Shown piece after piece: positions 1 through 8,840 of a DNA stretch of 35,481 nt (the stretch's first letter is position 1; each line of letters opens with the position of its first letter). The notes beneath the pieces were generated by a model. The model searched no databases. It saw only the letters and a list, made by a program, of their open reading frames with translations, and had not been told where the DNA came from. The position numbers and the translations under genes are program-made. The DNA is from Alphaproteobacteria bacterium. Its GTDB lineage: Bacteria; Pseudomonadota; Alphaproteobacteria; Rhizobiales; Xanthobacteraceae. The stretch spans positions 1 through 35,481 of the forward strand of contig WQYW01000039.1 of NCBI GenBank assembly GCA_009781045.1, given 5' to 3'.

Positions 1-280
1 TCGACCCCTGCGAGATTCGCACATCGCGGCTCAATCCCACACCCCACATGATCACTGTGTACGCTTCGTGAGGGGCGTCGCCGTCCACCACGCAACACTC
101 GCTACTGGGCGGGCGCTACCCCCCTACCCAGGCCGGACTTGCACCGGCTGGAGCACGCCAGCTTTGCCTGGCGCACCGAAAATCATTTTTCTCGCAACGT
201 CGCTTGGCCCGCGGCCCGCGACTCTTTCCGCCTGGCTCCATGACCCTTATAGATGACGCGCACAGCGTGACGAGGCACCC

Positions 281-1009
281 ATGACCCCACCGACCCAATT
301 GACCAGCGCCGATCCCGCCGACTGGCCTGTCGCGCCCGGCTGGGCTGCGCTCACCGCGGCTTTCTTCGCCAGCCCGAACGGTCTCAGCCTGCTCAATTTT
401 CTGCGTCAGCGCCTTGCCGACGGTGCCACCATATTCCCGCCCCAGCCGCTGCGGGCGCTTGAACTGACCCCGCCGGAGAAGACACGCGTCGTCATCCTGG
501 GTCAGGACCCCTATCACGGCCGCGGTCAGGCCGAGGGCCTGGCCTTCTCGGTCGCCCCCGGGGTGACGCTGCCGCCGTCGCTACGCAACATCTTCAAGGA
601 ACTGGAGCGCGACCTCGGCACCCCCCGCCCGGCCTTCCCCCATCCCGGTGGCAGCCTCGCCAGCTGGGCAAGGCAGGGCATCCTGCTTCTCAACACCTGC
701 CTGACCGTGGAGGAAGGCAAACCCGCCAGCCACGCCAACAAAGGCTGGGAAGTCCTCACCGACGCCGTGATCCGCCATGTCGCGGCAGAGAGCGAGGCAA
801 AAGTGTTCATGCTGTGGGGCGCCCACGCGCAGAGCAAGCGCCTCCTGATCGACGCCAGCCGCCACAAAGTCCTGGTCGCCAATCACCCCTCGCCGCTCTC
901 GGCCGAGCGCCCGCCGCTGCCCTTTATCGGCTGCGGTCATTTCGGACAGGCGCGGGCGTGGAAAGAAGCCCGCGCCAAAGGTGGTGGAAAGGACGGCGGC
1001 ATGTCGTGA
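281..1009 (+). CDS. ung: Uracil-DNA glycosylase, family 1 (Ung)
   Basis: This enzyme removes uracil from DNA and starts base-excision repair in the cytoplasm. The 242-residue product shows both family-1 signatures: GQDPYHG at residues 74-80, with the catalytic Asp76 and the following His79, and HPSPLS at 202-207, with the catalytic His. A LLLNTCLTVEEGKP stretch near residues 136-148 and VFMLWGAHAQ near 175-184 are also typical. Length is close to the family norm. The stretch after HPSPLS (AERPPLPFIGCGHF) still keeps the usual G-C-x-HF ending. The ATG at 281 is preceded by a GAGG-like ribosome site. The gene converges on the CBS-domain gene on the opposite strand. The identification is secure from the motifs alone. 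Confidence 0.96.
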   Translation: MTPPTQLTSADPADWPVAPGWAALTAAFFASPNGLSLLNFLRQRLADGATIFPPQPLRALELTPPEKTRVVILGQDPYHGRGQAEGLAFSVAPGVTLPPSLRNIFKELERDLGTPRPAFPHPGGSLASWARQGILLLNTCLTVEEGKPASHANKGWEVLTDAVIRHVAAESEAKVFMLWGAHAQSKRLLIDASRHKVLVANHPSPLSAERPPLPFIGCGHFGQARAWKEARAKGGGKDGGMS

Positions 1010-1023
1010 ATGGAAGCCTTCAC

Positions 1024-1043
1024 GAAACCGCCTGAAACCGCCT
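1024..1043. repeat. 10-bp tandem duplication (GAAACCGCCT x2)
   Basis: Two adjacent identical copies of GAAACCGCCT lie between the convergent ung and CBS genes. No function is apparent. It is one of several short tandem duplications in non-coding parts of this window. Confidence 0.6.
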
Positions 1044-1150
1044 GGAGCGTCGCTTGACTCGGGCTTTGCATTGGGCGCGGACGCCCCGCCCGCGACCAGG
1101 TTGCGAGCGCGCTCTTCACCACCAGCGATGCACCTGAAATCCGGATCCCA

Positions 1151-2167
1151 TCACGCCCACACCAGGAACAGACCGACATCGCCCAGCATGCCATCGGGGA
1201 AATCGAGAATGCTGGCTGCGAGATGAAAGCCGCGCGGCTTGAGTTCCCGCTCCCAGCGCAAATACATCTCCGCCGCCTCTCCCCGCAGGCTCGCCGGCCA
1301 GTCCGCCTCGCTGACATTGATCGAGCGGCCGCCATCGCTGCACAATTCGCTGGGAAAACGCAGCAGCAGGAACTCCTTCTCACCGTTCTCGGCGGCCGCG
1401 CGGGCGTGCTGTATCAGACTTTCCCAGCGATCCGCGCTGACATGGTGCGAGACCAGTTCGGCGATCCGGGCCCGCCGCTGTTCCGACGCCGCCTGCTGTG
1501 CGAGTTCCCGTCCCTCGCTCTCATGGCGCTCGAAATTCGACACCAGTTTGCGGAACCCGACCGCATCGAAACCAACCTCCTCACTGACCGCACTGGCCGG
1601 CTCCGGCACCGGCGCTGCAGCCTCCGCAGCGGCCTCCTCGCTCACGCTGTCGTGGGAGATAAAGCCATGGTCGAGCGCGGAGAACACGCTCTCCAGAAAT
1701 CCCTTCGGAGCAGCCGGCTCCCCGTCGGATGCCTGTTGCGCCACCACGCGCTGCAAATCCCCCGACGTGATGATGCCACATAACCGCTCCTCGCGCAGCA
1801 CAGGCATGCATTTGAGATCATAGTTGCGCATCAGTTGCGCGACATCGGCAACCGTGCTGTCTTCTCCGACCGTGATCACCGGAGCCGTCATGACGTCCCG
1901 CACACTGCGCGAGGCCGCTTCGGCCACCACCCCCGGTTCCACCTGTCCGGCCATCAGTTCCAGCCACCAGGCCACGCGCTCATGACGTTTGGCGGAATCA
2001 CGTGCCACCAGATCGCTGTCGCTGATCATTCCCACCAGCGATCCCCCCATGTCGACCACCGGCACCGCCCGGATCGCGTGTTTGAGCAGGATCGAGGCGA
2101 CCTCCCGCACAGAGGCCTCCAGCGGCACCGATATGACCGGCGAACTCATCAGCTCGCGAGCTTTCAT
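1151..2167 (-). CDS. CBS-domain-pair protein with uncharacterised C-terminal domain
   Basis: The product is a 338-residue soluble protein. Two CBS domains occupy roughly residues 3-58 (starting KARELMSSPVISV, with VPVVD and GMISDSDL) and 88-140 (VRDVMTAPVITV, with MPVLRE and GIITSGDL). CBS pairs usually bind adenosine nucleotides and act as energy sensors. Between them lies a VAWWLELMAG segment common in rhizobial CBS proteins. After an Ala/Pro/Glu-rich linker comes a domain of about 135 residues (from about residue 200) that I do not recognise. The open frame continues 145 codons upstream, but that stretch is a degenerate 15-bp repeat with poor protein character, so I choose the ATG at 2167 (MKARELM). 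The ribosome site there is weak (GGGA). The partner or target is unknown. Confidence 0.85.
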   Translation of the reverse strand: MKARELMSSPVISVPLEASVREVASILLKHAIRAVPVVDMGGSLVGMISDSDLVARDSAKRHERVAWWLELMAGQVEPGVVAEAASRSVRDVMTAPVITVGEDSTVADVAQLMRNYDLKCMPVLREERLCGIITSGDLQRVVAQQASDGEPAAPKGFLESVFSALDHGFISHDSVSEEAAAEAAAPVPEPASAVSEEVGFDAVGFRKLVSNFERHESEGRELAQQAASEQRRARIAELVSHHVSADRWESLIQHARAAAENGEKEFLLLRFPSELCSDGGRSINVSEADWPASLRGEAAEMYLRWERELKPRGFHLAASILDFPDGMLGDVGLFLVWA

Positions 2168-2195
2168 AAATGATTTCCCATAGTACCAGGGCCAA

Positions 2196-2325
2196 GACAA
2201 TGCCCGGGGGATGTGACCCAATGTGATGTTACCAATGCGATCCTGCCAGGACGATAGCGCCACAAGCGAAGATGCCGGGGTGATGGGACCCGAGGCGATG
2301 TTACCCGGGACAATGTTACCAACGA
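2196..2325. repeat. Degenerate 15-bp tandem repeat, consensus near GGTAACATTGTCCCG (minus strand)
   Basis: Read on the minus strand, units such as GGTAACATTGTCCCG and GGGTAACATCGCCTC follow each other with a period near 15 bases. Later units (for example GGTAACATCACATT and GGGTCACATCCCCC) are more diverged. Translated, the block gives a recurring GNI motif, which explains the misleading in-frame extension of the CBS gene. The unit resembles the repeat at 7841-7905. Possible origins are the multiple terminal repeats of an IS21-like element or a local repeat family. Function is unknown. Confidence 0.55.
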
Positions 2326-3066
2326 GATATGGGCAGAAACGCCATATGATACCAGGGTGGATGATTTCCACCGGCGTCGCCGCCACGGAGCGAAACCCTG
2401 CGATAGCACGGCGCGGGTTCGGTACGCAGATGAAACTTTCGCCATCATTTGAGGCGACGACGCACAGGCTCTGTTCACCCGTCTTTAAGGCGCGGGGGTC
2501 CGCCGCCTGCACGAAAAGCCGTTTCACGGGCCGCGGCCCCCACAGCCGGGTCCGCCAAAGCCGCACCAGGCCGACGCTGTTTGACAGAACTTTGACAGAC
2601 AATGACGCCGTTTTAATAAAAACAGCCGCTCAAGGATTTACGACAGGTCAGGATTTACGGGCATTGCCGCCTGTCGGCTCAGATAAACGATTCCTTTTCG
2701 TCATAAAAGCCCGATCCCCCGTCCGCGCGCGCTCATGGGAACGCGAGCCCTTAAAAGATTAAGGAGAAGCTCCGGCTGTTCCATCCGGTCAAAGAACCTG
2801 AGGATAAACAGCACCTTTCAGGCTGGGGCTTAAATCAAGCCGGCAGGCGCGTGCCGCGTCGCGGGCTGTTGCCGGCTGCTGTTTTTTGCCTGCTGCAAAT
2901 TCCTTTTCTTCGCGACGCGGATTCCCTCCTGTTCCGACGGCACCGCCAATCTGCCCGCATGCTGCATGGCGGAGCTTGAAACACCGGCCCTGAAACACCG
3001 GCCTGCTGGCGTGACGAAAGCCGCGACAACAGACGCCGGCCAATCGCGCAACCGGCCTCCAGCTCT

Positions 3067-3102
3067 GGCCTCAGACATGGCCTCAGACATGGCCTCAGAC
3101 AT
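3067..3102. repeat. 12-bp tandem repeat (GGCCTCAGACAT x3)
   Basis: Three perfect adjacent copies of GGCCTCAGACAT are present in non-coding DNA. They probably arose by replication slippage. Confidence 0.9.
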
Positions 3103-3216
3103 GGGGGAACCGGAGTGGCAACCGTCCCTGCGAAGCCTCTTCAAACCTCACGAGGAACCGCATCTGCAACGGCTTTTGCGCAGGCTCTGGCGCGATCCAG
3201 CTCTTCAGGGGGAACC

Positions 3217-3256
3217 ACCCTCGCGCGACATCGCAAGGCACATGTCGCGCGAGGGT
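3217..3256. repeat. Perfect 15-bp inverted repeat (hairpin)
   Basis: The arms ACCCTCGCGCGACAT (3217-3231) and ATGTCGCGCGAGGGT (3242-3256) are fully complementary and separated by 10 bases. A short T-run (3262-3266) follows, so a terminator on the plus strand is possible. No upstream gene needs one, so a REP-like element or protein-binding palindrome is equally likely. Confidence 0.75.
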
Positions 3257-3450
3257 TGCCATTTTTGCGGAGAGCCTCCGGCCGGGAAGGCGACAGGGAG
3301 CTTCCGCACGCAGCTTTCTGCCGGCGTCAGCGGGTCACAGGCCTCCATGATCCTGCCAGAAGCCGAAGCGAAGCCGGATCCGCCTGTCGGCATCCATCCG
3401 GTGCGCCTGCACCGTATCAGGCAGCCGTGTGGTCGCGGTGTCCATTAGCC

Positions 3451-3478
3451 GGTGGGATCGCGATACTGCGATCCCACC
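3451..3478. repeat. Perfect 11-bp inverted repeat (hairpin)
   Basis: GGTGGGATCGC (3451-3461) pairs with GCGATCCCACC (3468-3478) across a 6-base loop. It lies about 200 bases from the 3217-3256 hairpin in the same gene-free stretch. No T-run follows, so termination is unlikely. Confidence 0.7.
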
Positions 3479-4758
3479 CCGGCTGGTGGATGAGAGGCTG
3501 GCATCGGCAAAAGGCGTGCTGACTTATTCGGCCCGGATCCCGTCGATGACGTTGCCCGAGGCCGCCAGCGACCCAACCGCCGTTGTTGAAGGATCGGCAG
3601 ATACATGCGGCGCCGGCAATATTCACTGGTCCCACCACGGGATGGAGAAAATGATGACGTGGTGGTGCGGGCAGATCGGGACGTCTCCAGCACAATGTCA
3701 GGATCGATTCCACAGATGGTCCTGCGCGTCGCTCCGACGATGGCATCGGCAGGCCAAGGGATCTCAGCGGTCGGCCTTTCGCCCAGGCCTGTGACCGATC
3801 CGTGCCTTCGCCGCAAGCCTCCTTCCAAGCCTCCTCCCTTGTCATTGTCGCAGCCCGTCCGCGGCCGTCCGGTTGGCAAAGCGGACCTCCCGAAGCTTGC
3901 GCGGAATGCCCCCGCCAGAGCCCCCTTCTGACATCCAAGCCTTTGATCCTGTTGAGAGTTCAAAGCATATCCAGCGGCATCCCATGGCCGGACGGCAAAA
4001 CCGGCGAACGCCAACGGACGAGCCTGGAGGCCACATCTGGAAGGAACGGCATCTCACCGGCGACCCCGGCAGAAACTGCAGCAGAGCCGGGATCCGCGAA
4101 TCGGCCGATGCAGCAACATGACCTGGCGCATAGGTCCATGACCGTGATGGCAACCTTGTGTCCGGATCGGGTGTTCTGTCTTTCCACCGGATTTTCTTGA
4201 TTTTCACCGTGCTGTCGGCGAAAAATTCTCCTGCACCCGTCCTTGAGTGTCTTGTGTCGAGAGCCTCGATCGACCACATGCGGTCTGGAAAGCTGCAGTC
4301 AAATGCGGCTTTCCAGACCCATCCTGACCCTTGATCCCATCCCTTGCATCTGACGGAACCCGCCCCTCAAGCAATCCCTCCTTGAAGGAAAATGGCGAGT
4401 TCCGCGAAGATTGAAACACATATTGACATGCATCAAACGTCATTGCGTTGCGATAGGCAAAAACTGAGCGCTGATTCTCGTACCATGTCGCGACTCCGAC
4501 CCGCCTCAAAGTTCCGCACCGAAGCCGAACATATTGATCCGTAACACTTAAATTGTGCCTCGGCTGCGACCGTCGCCTCGGTTGGAGAGCCTGTCTCGCC
4601 ACCGGCCGAGCGTTTCAGACGGCCGGATGTCACGATTTCTGGTATCGTCGCCTGGTATTTCGTCGTGCCCGCCTTTCGCGGATCAACCGCAAGGCCGTAC
4701 GACCAAGAAACCTTTTTGGGGACTCGCGCTCTTAAGGTGAGTGAGTGAAGGAGATGAC

Positions 4759-6021
4759 ATGAGCACCATCGGAACTGAACCACTCGCCCGTCAGGCTCTG
4801 GCTTTCGTTCTTGCCGGCGGACGAGGCAGCAGATTGCTGGAATTGACCGACCGCCGCGCCAAGCCCGCAGTCTATTTCGGCGGCAAGTCGCGAATCATCG
4901 ATTTTGCCCTGTCGAACGCCGTGAATTCCGGCATCCGCCGCATCGCGGTCGCCACCCAGTACAAGGCCCACAGCCTGATCCGGCATCTGCAGATGGGCTG
5001 GAACTTCTTCCGTCCCGAACGCAACGAGAGCTTCGACATCCTGCCGGCCAGCCAGCGCATCTCCGAGACCGACTGGTATCTCGGCACAGCCGACGCTGTG
5101 TTCCAGAATCTCGACATTATCGAGGCCTACGGCGCCAAGTATATCGTGCTGCTGGCCGGTGATCACATCTACAAGATGGATTACGAACTGATGCTCAAGC
5201 AGCATGTCGAGCAGCACGCCGACGTCACCGTTGGCTGTCTCGAAATGCCGCGCGCGGAATCGAGCGGGTTCGGCATCATGCATATCGATGCCAACGGCAT
5301 CATCCAGAGCTTCCTGGAAAAGCCGGCCAATCCGCCGCCGATGCCGGGCAAACCGGACAAGTCGCTCGCCAGCATGGGGATTTACGTCTTCGACGCCGAC
5401 TTCCTGTTCGACGAACTGCGGCGTGACGCCAACGACCCCAATTCGAACCACGACTTCGGCCGCGACATCATCCCCTATATCGTCAAGAACGGCCGAGCGG
5501 TGGCCCATCAGTTCTCGGAGTCCTGTGTCCGCAGCGGCGACGACACCCGCGCCTACTGGCGCGATGTGGGCACCGTCGACGCCTACTGGGCGGCGAATAT
5601 CGATCTCACCGACGTGGTTCCGGAACTCGACCTGTTCGACCGGCTTTGGCCGATCTGGACCTATGCGGAAATCACGCCACCGGCCAAATTCGTCCATGAC
5701 GAGGACGGCCGCCGTGGCCAGGCGGTGAGTTCCCTGGTCTCGGGAGGATGCATCATTTCCGGTGCCTCGCTGCGCCATTCGCTGCTGTTCACCGGCGTGC
5801 GCATCAACTCCTATTCCAGCGTCGAAAACGCCGTGATCCTGCCCTATGTCAATGTCGGCAGGAACGCGCGCCTGAAAAACGTGGTGATCGACCGCGGCGT
5901 CGATATCCCCGAGGGGCTCGTAGTCGGGGAATATCCCGAACTCGACGCCAAGCGGTTCCGCACCACCGAGCAGGGCATCTGCCTGATCACCCAGGCGATG
6001 ATCGACAGGCTCAATACCTGA
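4759..6021 (+). CDS. glgC: Glucose-1-phosphate adenylyltransferase (ADP-glucose pyrophosphorylase)
   Basis: This enzyme makes ADP-glucose from glucose-1-phosphate and ATP, the committed step of bacterial glycogen synthesis. The 420-residue product has the nucleotide-binding GGRGSRL at residues 20-26 followed by [19 protein letters not shown]. It also has the central SGFGIMHID and FLEKP sugar-phosphate motifs, [12 protein letters not shown], and a C-terminal left-handed beta-helix region ([20 protein letters not shown]). Length is exactly typical. An in-frame GTG exists at 4741, but the ATG at 4759 has AAGGAG five bases upstream and gives the canonical start MSTIG. It is followed 289 bases later by glgA on the same strand. 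The family is normally allosterically controlled by glycolytic intermediates. Confidence 0.97.
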   Translation: MSTIGTEPLARQALAFVLAGGRGSRLLELTDRRAKPAVYFGGKSRIIDFALSNAVNSGIRRIAVATQYKAHSLIRHLQMGWNFFRPERNESFDILPASQRISETDWYLGTADAVFQNLDIIEAYGAKYIVLLAGDHIYKMDYELMLKQHVEQHADVTVGCLEMPRAESSGFGIMHIDANGIIQSFLEKPANPPPMPGKPDKSLASMGIYVFDADFLFDELRRDANDPNSNHDFGRDIIPYIVKNGRAVAHQFSESCVRSGDDTRAYWRDVGTVDAYWAANIDLTDVVPELDLFDRLWPIWTYAEITPPAKFVHDEDGRRGQAVSSLVSGGCIISGASLRHSLLFTGVRINSYSSVENAVILPYVNVGRNARLKNVVIDRGVDIPEGLVVGEYPELDAKRFRTTEQGICLITQAMIDRLNT

Positions 6022-6040
6022 AGGCACTTTTTTTAAAGAA

Positions 6041-6101
6041 CATCCCGCTCGGGATGACCACTCTCAACCCGTGGACTGCTTGAGAAATCCGATCCACGGG
6101 T
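6041..6101 (+). terminator. Two hairpins after glgC, possible weak terminator
   Basis: CATCCCG and CGGGATG (6041-6056) form a tight stem. ACCCGTGGA (6067-6075) pairs with TCCACGGGT (6093-6101). A run of seven T lies before the first hairpin rather than after it, so this is not a classical intrinsic terminator. It could attenuate or stabilise transcript between glgC and glgA. Confidence 0.35.
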
Positions 6102-6310
6102 CGGGAAGAACCGGGGCCAGGGTCGCTCCTGACCGCGGGCTTTCCCCAGCAACGGCATGCGTCCACGGCCGCGTCTTTTTCCGGATATCGGCCACCGCAG
6201 GAATGACCTGATCGCAACCTATGGATCCTGATCCGATCTCACTTCACCAACATAGAAGGGCGCGTTTCCTCTCCGTCGAAAACGACGAAGTCCCCACGCG
6301 AAAAAAATAG

Positions 6311-7768
6311 ATGACGCCCATCCGCTGCCTCGCCGTCACCTCAGAAATCTATCCCATCATCAAGACCGGAGGACTGGCCGACGTCGCCGGTGCCATGCCC
6401 ATCGCGCTCAAGGCCCACGACGTGGATACCCGCAGCCTGGTGCCGGGCTATCCCGATGTCATCAAGACCCTGGCCTCGGCCAGCGTGGTCCTGCGCCTGC
6501 CGGATTTCTTCGGCGGATCGGTGCGCATCCTGGCCGGAACCTGCGGCGATCTCGAGGTGCTGGCCGTCGATGCACCCCATCTGTTCTACCGCCACGGCAA
6601 TCCCTATACCGCCCCTGACGGCCGCGACTGGCCCGACAACGGCATGCGCTTCGCCGCCCTGTCCCTGATCGCGGCGCGCATTGGTCAGGGTGCGATTCCC
6701 TCCTTTGTGCCCGACATCATCCACGCCCATGACTGGCAGGCCGGCCTGACACCCGCCTATCTGCACTACACCAACCAGCCCCGGCCCGGCACCGTCCTGA
6801 CCATCCACAACATGGCCTATCAGGGCCAGTTTGCCGCCGAGATGCTCAGCGCCTTCAACCTGCCGCCGGAATCCTTCTCCATCCACGGCGTGGAATATTA
6901 CGGCGCCATCGGTTTCCTCAAGGCCGGGGTGCAATTCGCCGATCGCATCACCACGGTGTCATCGACCTATGCCAAAGAGATTCAGAGCGATGAAGGCGGC
7001 ATGGGGCTTGCCGGATTGTTGCGCGAACGCTCCGGCGTCCTCAGCGGCATCATCAACGGCATCGACACCACAGTCTGGAGTCCGGAAACCGACCCCCATA
7101 TCGCCTGCGGCTACAACGCCACCAACCTGACCTTCCGCACCGTGAACAAGCCGGCGCTGCAGCGCCGCTTCAATCTCGATCCCGACCCCGATGCCATGCT
7201 GCTCGGGGTCATCAGCCGGCTGTCGTGGCAGAAGGGACTCGATCTTCTGCTCGAGTGCATTCCCACCATTCTCGACCAGGGTATCCAGCTGGCGCTGCTC
7301 GGGACCGGCGACGCCAATCTTCAGGAGCGCTTTCTCGCCGCCGCCCACGCCCATCCCGGGCGGATTTCAGCAGTCATAGGCTATGACGAAGGCCTGGCCC
7401 ATCTCATCCAGGCCGGTTCGGACGCGCTGGTGGTACCATCCCGTTTCGAACCCTGCGGCCTGACCCAGCTCTGCGCACTGCGATATGGCTCGATCCCGAT
7501 TGTGGCGCGGGTCGGCGGCCTCGAAGACACGGTCGTTGACATCGATGACGCTGGGGATGACGAGGGCGTCGGCACCGGGGTCAAATTCGCGCCCGGCTTC
7601 TCCGACCATCTCGCCGCGGCGCTGCGCCGCACCAATCAGGCCTTCCAGGACAAGTCGCAGTGGCGCCGATTGCAGCTGAACGGCATGTCAACCAATGTGT
7701 CCTGGGATCGGCGTGCCGGGGAATATGCCGCGCTTTATCGCGACATCCTTGCCGCACGGCAGCAGTGA
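6311..7768 (+). CDS. glgA: Glycogen synthase (ADP-glucose type, GT5)
   Basis: This enzyme elongates alpha-1,4-glucan using ADP-glucose supplied by GlgC. The 485-residue product starts with the GT5 N-terminal motif KTGGLADV (residues 18-25), which contacts ADP-glucose. It carries the HAHDWQ motif, TIHNMAYQG, a GT-B C-terminal half beginning near LLGVISRLSWQKG, and PSRFEPCGLTQL near 376-387 with the catalytic Glu. Length is normal (about 480). The ATG at 6311 begins right at the conserved beta strand (IRCLAVTSEIYP). The upstream ribosome site is A-rich and weak (GAAAAAAATAG). Together with glgC it forms a minimal glycogen synthesis pair; no branching enzyme or phosphorylase is in the window. 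Confidence 0.97.
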   Translation: MTPIRCLAVTSEIYPIIKTGGLADVAGAMPIALKAHDVDTRSLVPGYPDVIKTLASASVVLRLPDFFGGSVRILAGTCGDLEVLAVDAPHLFYRHGNPYTAPDGRDWPDNGMRFAALSLIAARIGQGAIPSFVPDIIHAHDWQAGLTPAYLHYTNQPRPGTVLTIHNMAYQGQFAAEMLSAFNLPPESFSIHGVEYYGAIGFLKAGVQFADRITTVSSTYAKEIQSDEGGMGLAGLLRERSGVLSGIINGIDTTVWSPETDPHIACGYNATNLTFRTVNKPALQRRFNLDPDPDAMLLGVISRLSWQKGLDLLLECIPTILDQGIQLALLGTGDANLQERFLAAAHAHPGRISAVIGYDEGLAHLIQAGSDALVVPSRFEPCGLTQLCALRYGSIPIVARVGGLEDTVVDIDDAGDDEGVGTGVKFAPGFSDHLAAALRRTNQAFQDKSQWRRLQLNGMSTNVSWDRRAGEYAALYRDILAARQQ

Positions 7769-8294
7769 CGCTGCCCTTGCGCCACCTCCCGCCCCGTCCC
7801 GGATCCCCTTGCGATCCAGGGCACGCGATCCATCGAAATTGGTTGCGATTGTCCCCGGATCGCAATTGTCCCAGGTTGCGATTGTCCCAGGTCGCGATCG
7901 TCCCGGGACACCCGCAAAGACCGGCGGGCTTCGGTTTCATCCCCGCCGCCTGATTTTCACCCGATTTCCGCCCCCGTTTCGTCGCCTGATCTTGCCCGCG
8001 CGGGCGCGCGATTTGCGCTCTGTGGTCGGATCGCGACCTCCCGGAAGAGCGCACTGCCGCCGCCGCTTAAGCCTTCGGCCTCAAGGCCTTGCGCCCATTT
8101 TCTGCTCCGCCGCCAGCGCCTTTCGGCGCCACCGGAGCAAGCGTTCACATATTCGCAGGTTCGCTATCGGCGTGTTGGCGACAAGACTGCAGGGCCTGTT
8201 CCCTCCTTCGCGCCCGACCCCGCCATAATACCACGAGCCGATCTGTTCGAACCTGCAGCCGAGGCCACACCTCTACAATCTGCCGCCCTGCGGT
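7769..8294. other. Intergenic region between glgA and rlpA with repeats
   Basis: No gene is seen. The stretch holds a four-copy 16-bp tandem repeat (7841-7905) and an imperfect hairpin at 8103-8139 (TGCTCCG with CGGAGCA outside, GCGCC with GGCGC inside). glgA and the RlpA gene converge here, but no clear terminator with a T-run is visible. Confidence 0.6.
7841..7905. repeat. 16-bp tandem repeat x4, consensus GGTTGCGATTGTCCCA
   Basis: Four units run in tandem at 7841-7856, 7857-7873, 7874-7889 and 7890-7905. Units 1 and 3 differ only in the last base; unit 2 is 17 bases and unit 4 is slightly diverged. The consensus resembles the repeat upstream of the CBS gene (GGTAACATTGTCCCG). It may be a leftover end of an IS21-type element, whose ends carry multiple transposase-binding repeats, but no transposase remnant lies nearby. 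Confidence 0.8.
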
Positions 8295-8840
8295 TCACTT
8301 GACCACGTCAAGCCGGACCGTGGTCACGCCCTTGTCGAGCATGCCGATGGCTTCCGCTGCCGACCAGGACAGATCGATCTCGCGGCCGGGAATGAACGGC
8401 CCGCGGTCATTGACCCGCACGGTTACCGAGCGACCGCTCGCCTCATCGGTGACTTTCAGCCTTGTGCCGAAGGGCAGGCTGCGATGCGCTGCCGTCAGTT
8501 CGGTGCCATCGAATTTTTCCCCGTTGGCGGTTTTTGTCCCTTCCCAGTAATAGCTGGCGAGCCCGCGTGCAGCCAATGTCGGCGCGCGCAAGGGCGCACG
8601 TGGCTGCGCCAGCCGGAGCGGCGCTCTGGCCACCCCTCGAGCCGCGAGCTGGCGGTGAGGCGGCCTCAGCGACACCGATTTTTGCGTGGCATCCGGTCCA
8701 TGGGCGCAGGCCGCAAGCGATAACGCGGCAGCTGTCGACAACAGCACACGCGCGACCATCCGGCCCCTGGAATGCCCTGTTCCATTTTCAGGCGCCCCGC
8801 CGGGCTGCGGCGCCGTCCCGTTCCTGCTGACCTCCGACAT
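8295..8840 (-). CDS. rlpA: RlpA-family septal ring lytic transglycosylase lipoprotein
   Basis: RlpA proteins are outer-membrane lipoproteins with a double-psi beta-barrel that cleave denuded peptidoglycan glycan strands at division sites. Here a hydrophobic stretch ends in a lipobox (SLAAC, Cys45). It is followed by a Pro/Arg-rich linker and then the barrel: GLASYYWEG, TANGEKFDG, TAAHRSLPFGTRLKVTD, VRVNDRGPF and GREIDLS. No SPOR domain follows, so this is the short form seen in many alphaproteobacteria. The longest reading frame starts at 8840 (181 residues). An internal ATG at 8759 (MVARVLLS) gives a more standard lipoprotein signal and is a serious alternative; both have an AGGGG-like ribosome site. 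The gene converges with glgA. Confidence 0.9.
   Translation of the reverse strand: MSEVSRNGTAPQPGGAPENGTGHSRGRMVARVLLSTAAALSLAACAHGPDATQKSVSLRPPHRQLAARGVARAPLRLAQPRAPLRAPTLAARGLASYYWEGTKTANGEKFDGTELTAAHRSLPFGTRLKVTDEASGRSVTVRVNDRGPFIPGREIDLSWSAAEAIGMLDKGVTTVRLDVVK

Larger units (their letters stand above)
2168..4758. other. Gene-free stretch of 2.6 kb
   Basis: I find no convincing gene here on either strand. The open frames are short, rich in Arg/Pro/Gly/Ser and match no family I know. The stretch does contain a degenerate 15-bp repeat (about 2196-2325), a 14-bp duplication of TGAAACACCGGCC(C) at 2977-3003, a 12-bp triplication at 3067-3102, a 15-bp perfect hairpin at 3217-3256 and an 11-bp hairpin at 3451-3478. 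The last 300 bases presumably contain the glgC promoter, but I cannot place it with confidence. Confidence 0.6.

Noticed and set aside
2168..2602. 145-residue N-terminal extension of the CBS protein
   Set aside because: The extension is a degenerate 15-bp repeat; the conserved protein begins at the internal ATG at 2167.
3445..4014. Open frame of 189 codons in the gene-free stretch
   Set aside because: No recognisable family, no ribosome site, overlapping frames of similar length on both strands.
4741..4758. GTG start six codons upstream for glgC
   Set aside because: The ATG at 4759 has a well-placed AAGGAG and gives the usual N-terminus.
7841..7905. CRISPR array
   Set aside because: Units are 16 bp and directly abut, with no spacers; it is a tandem repeat. 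The same applies to 9241-9296 and 22386-22460.
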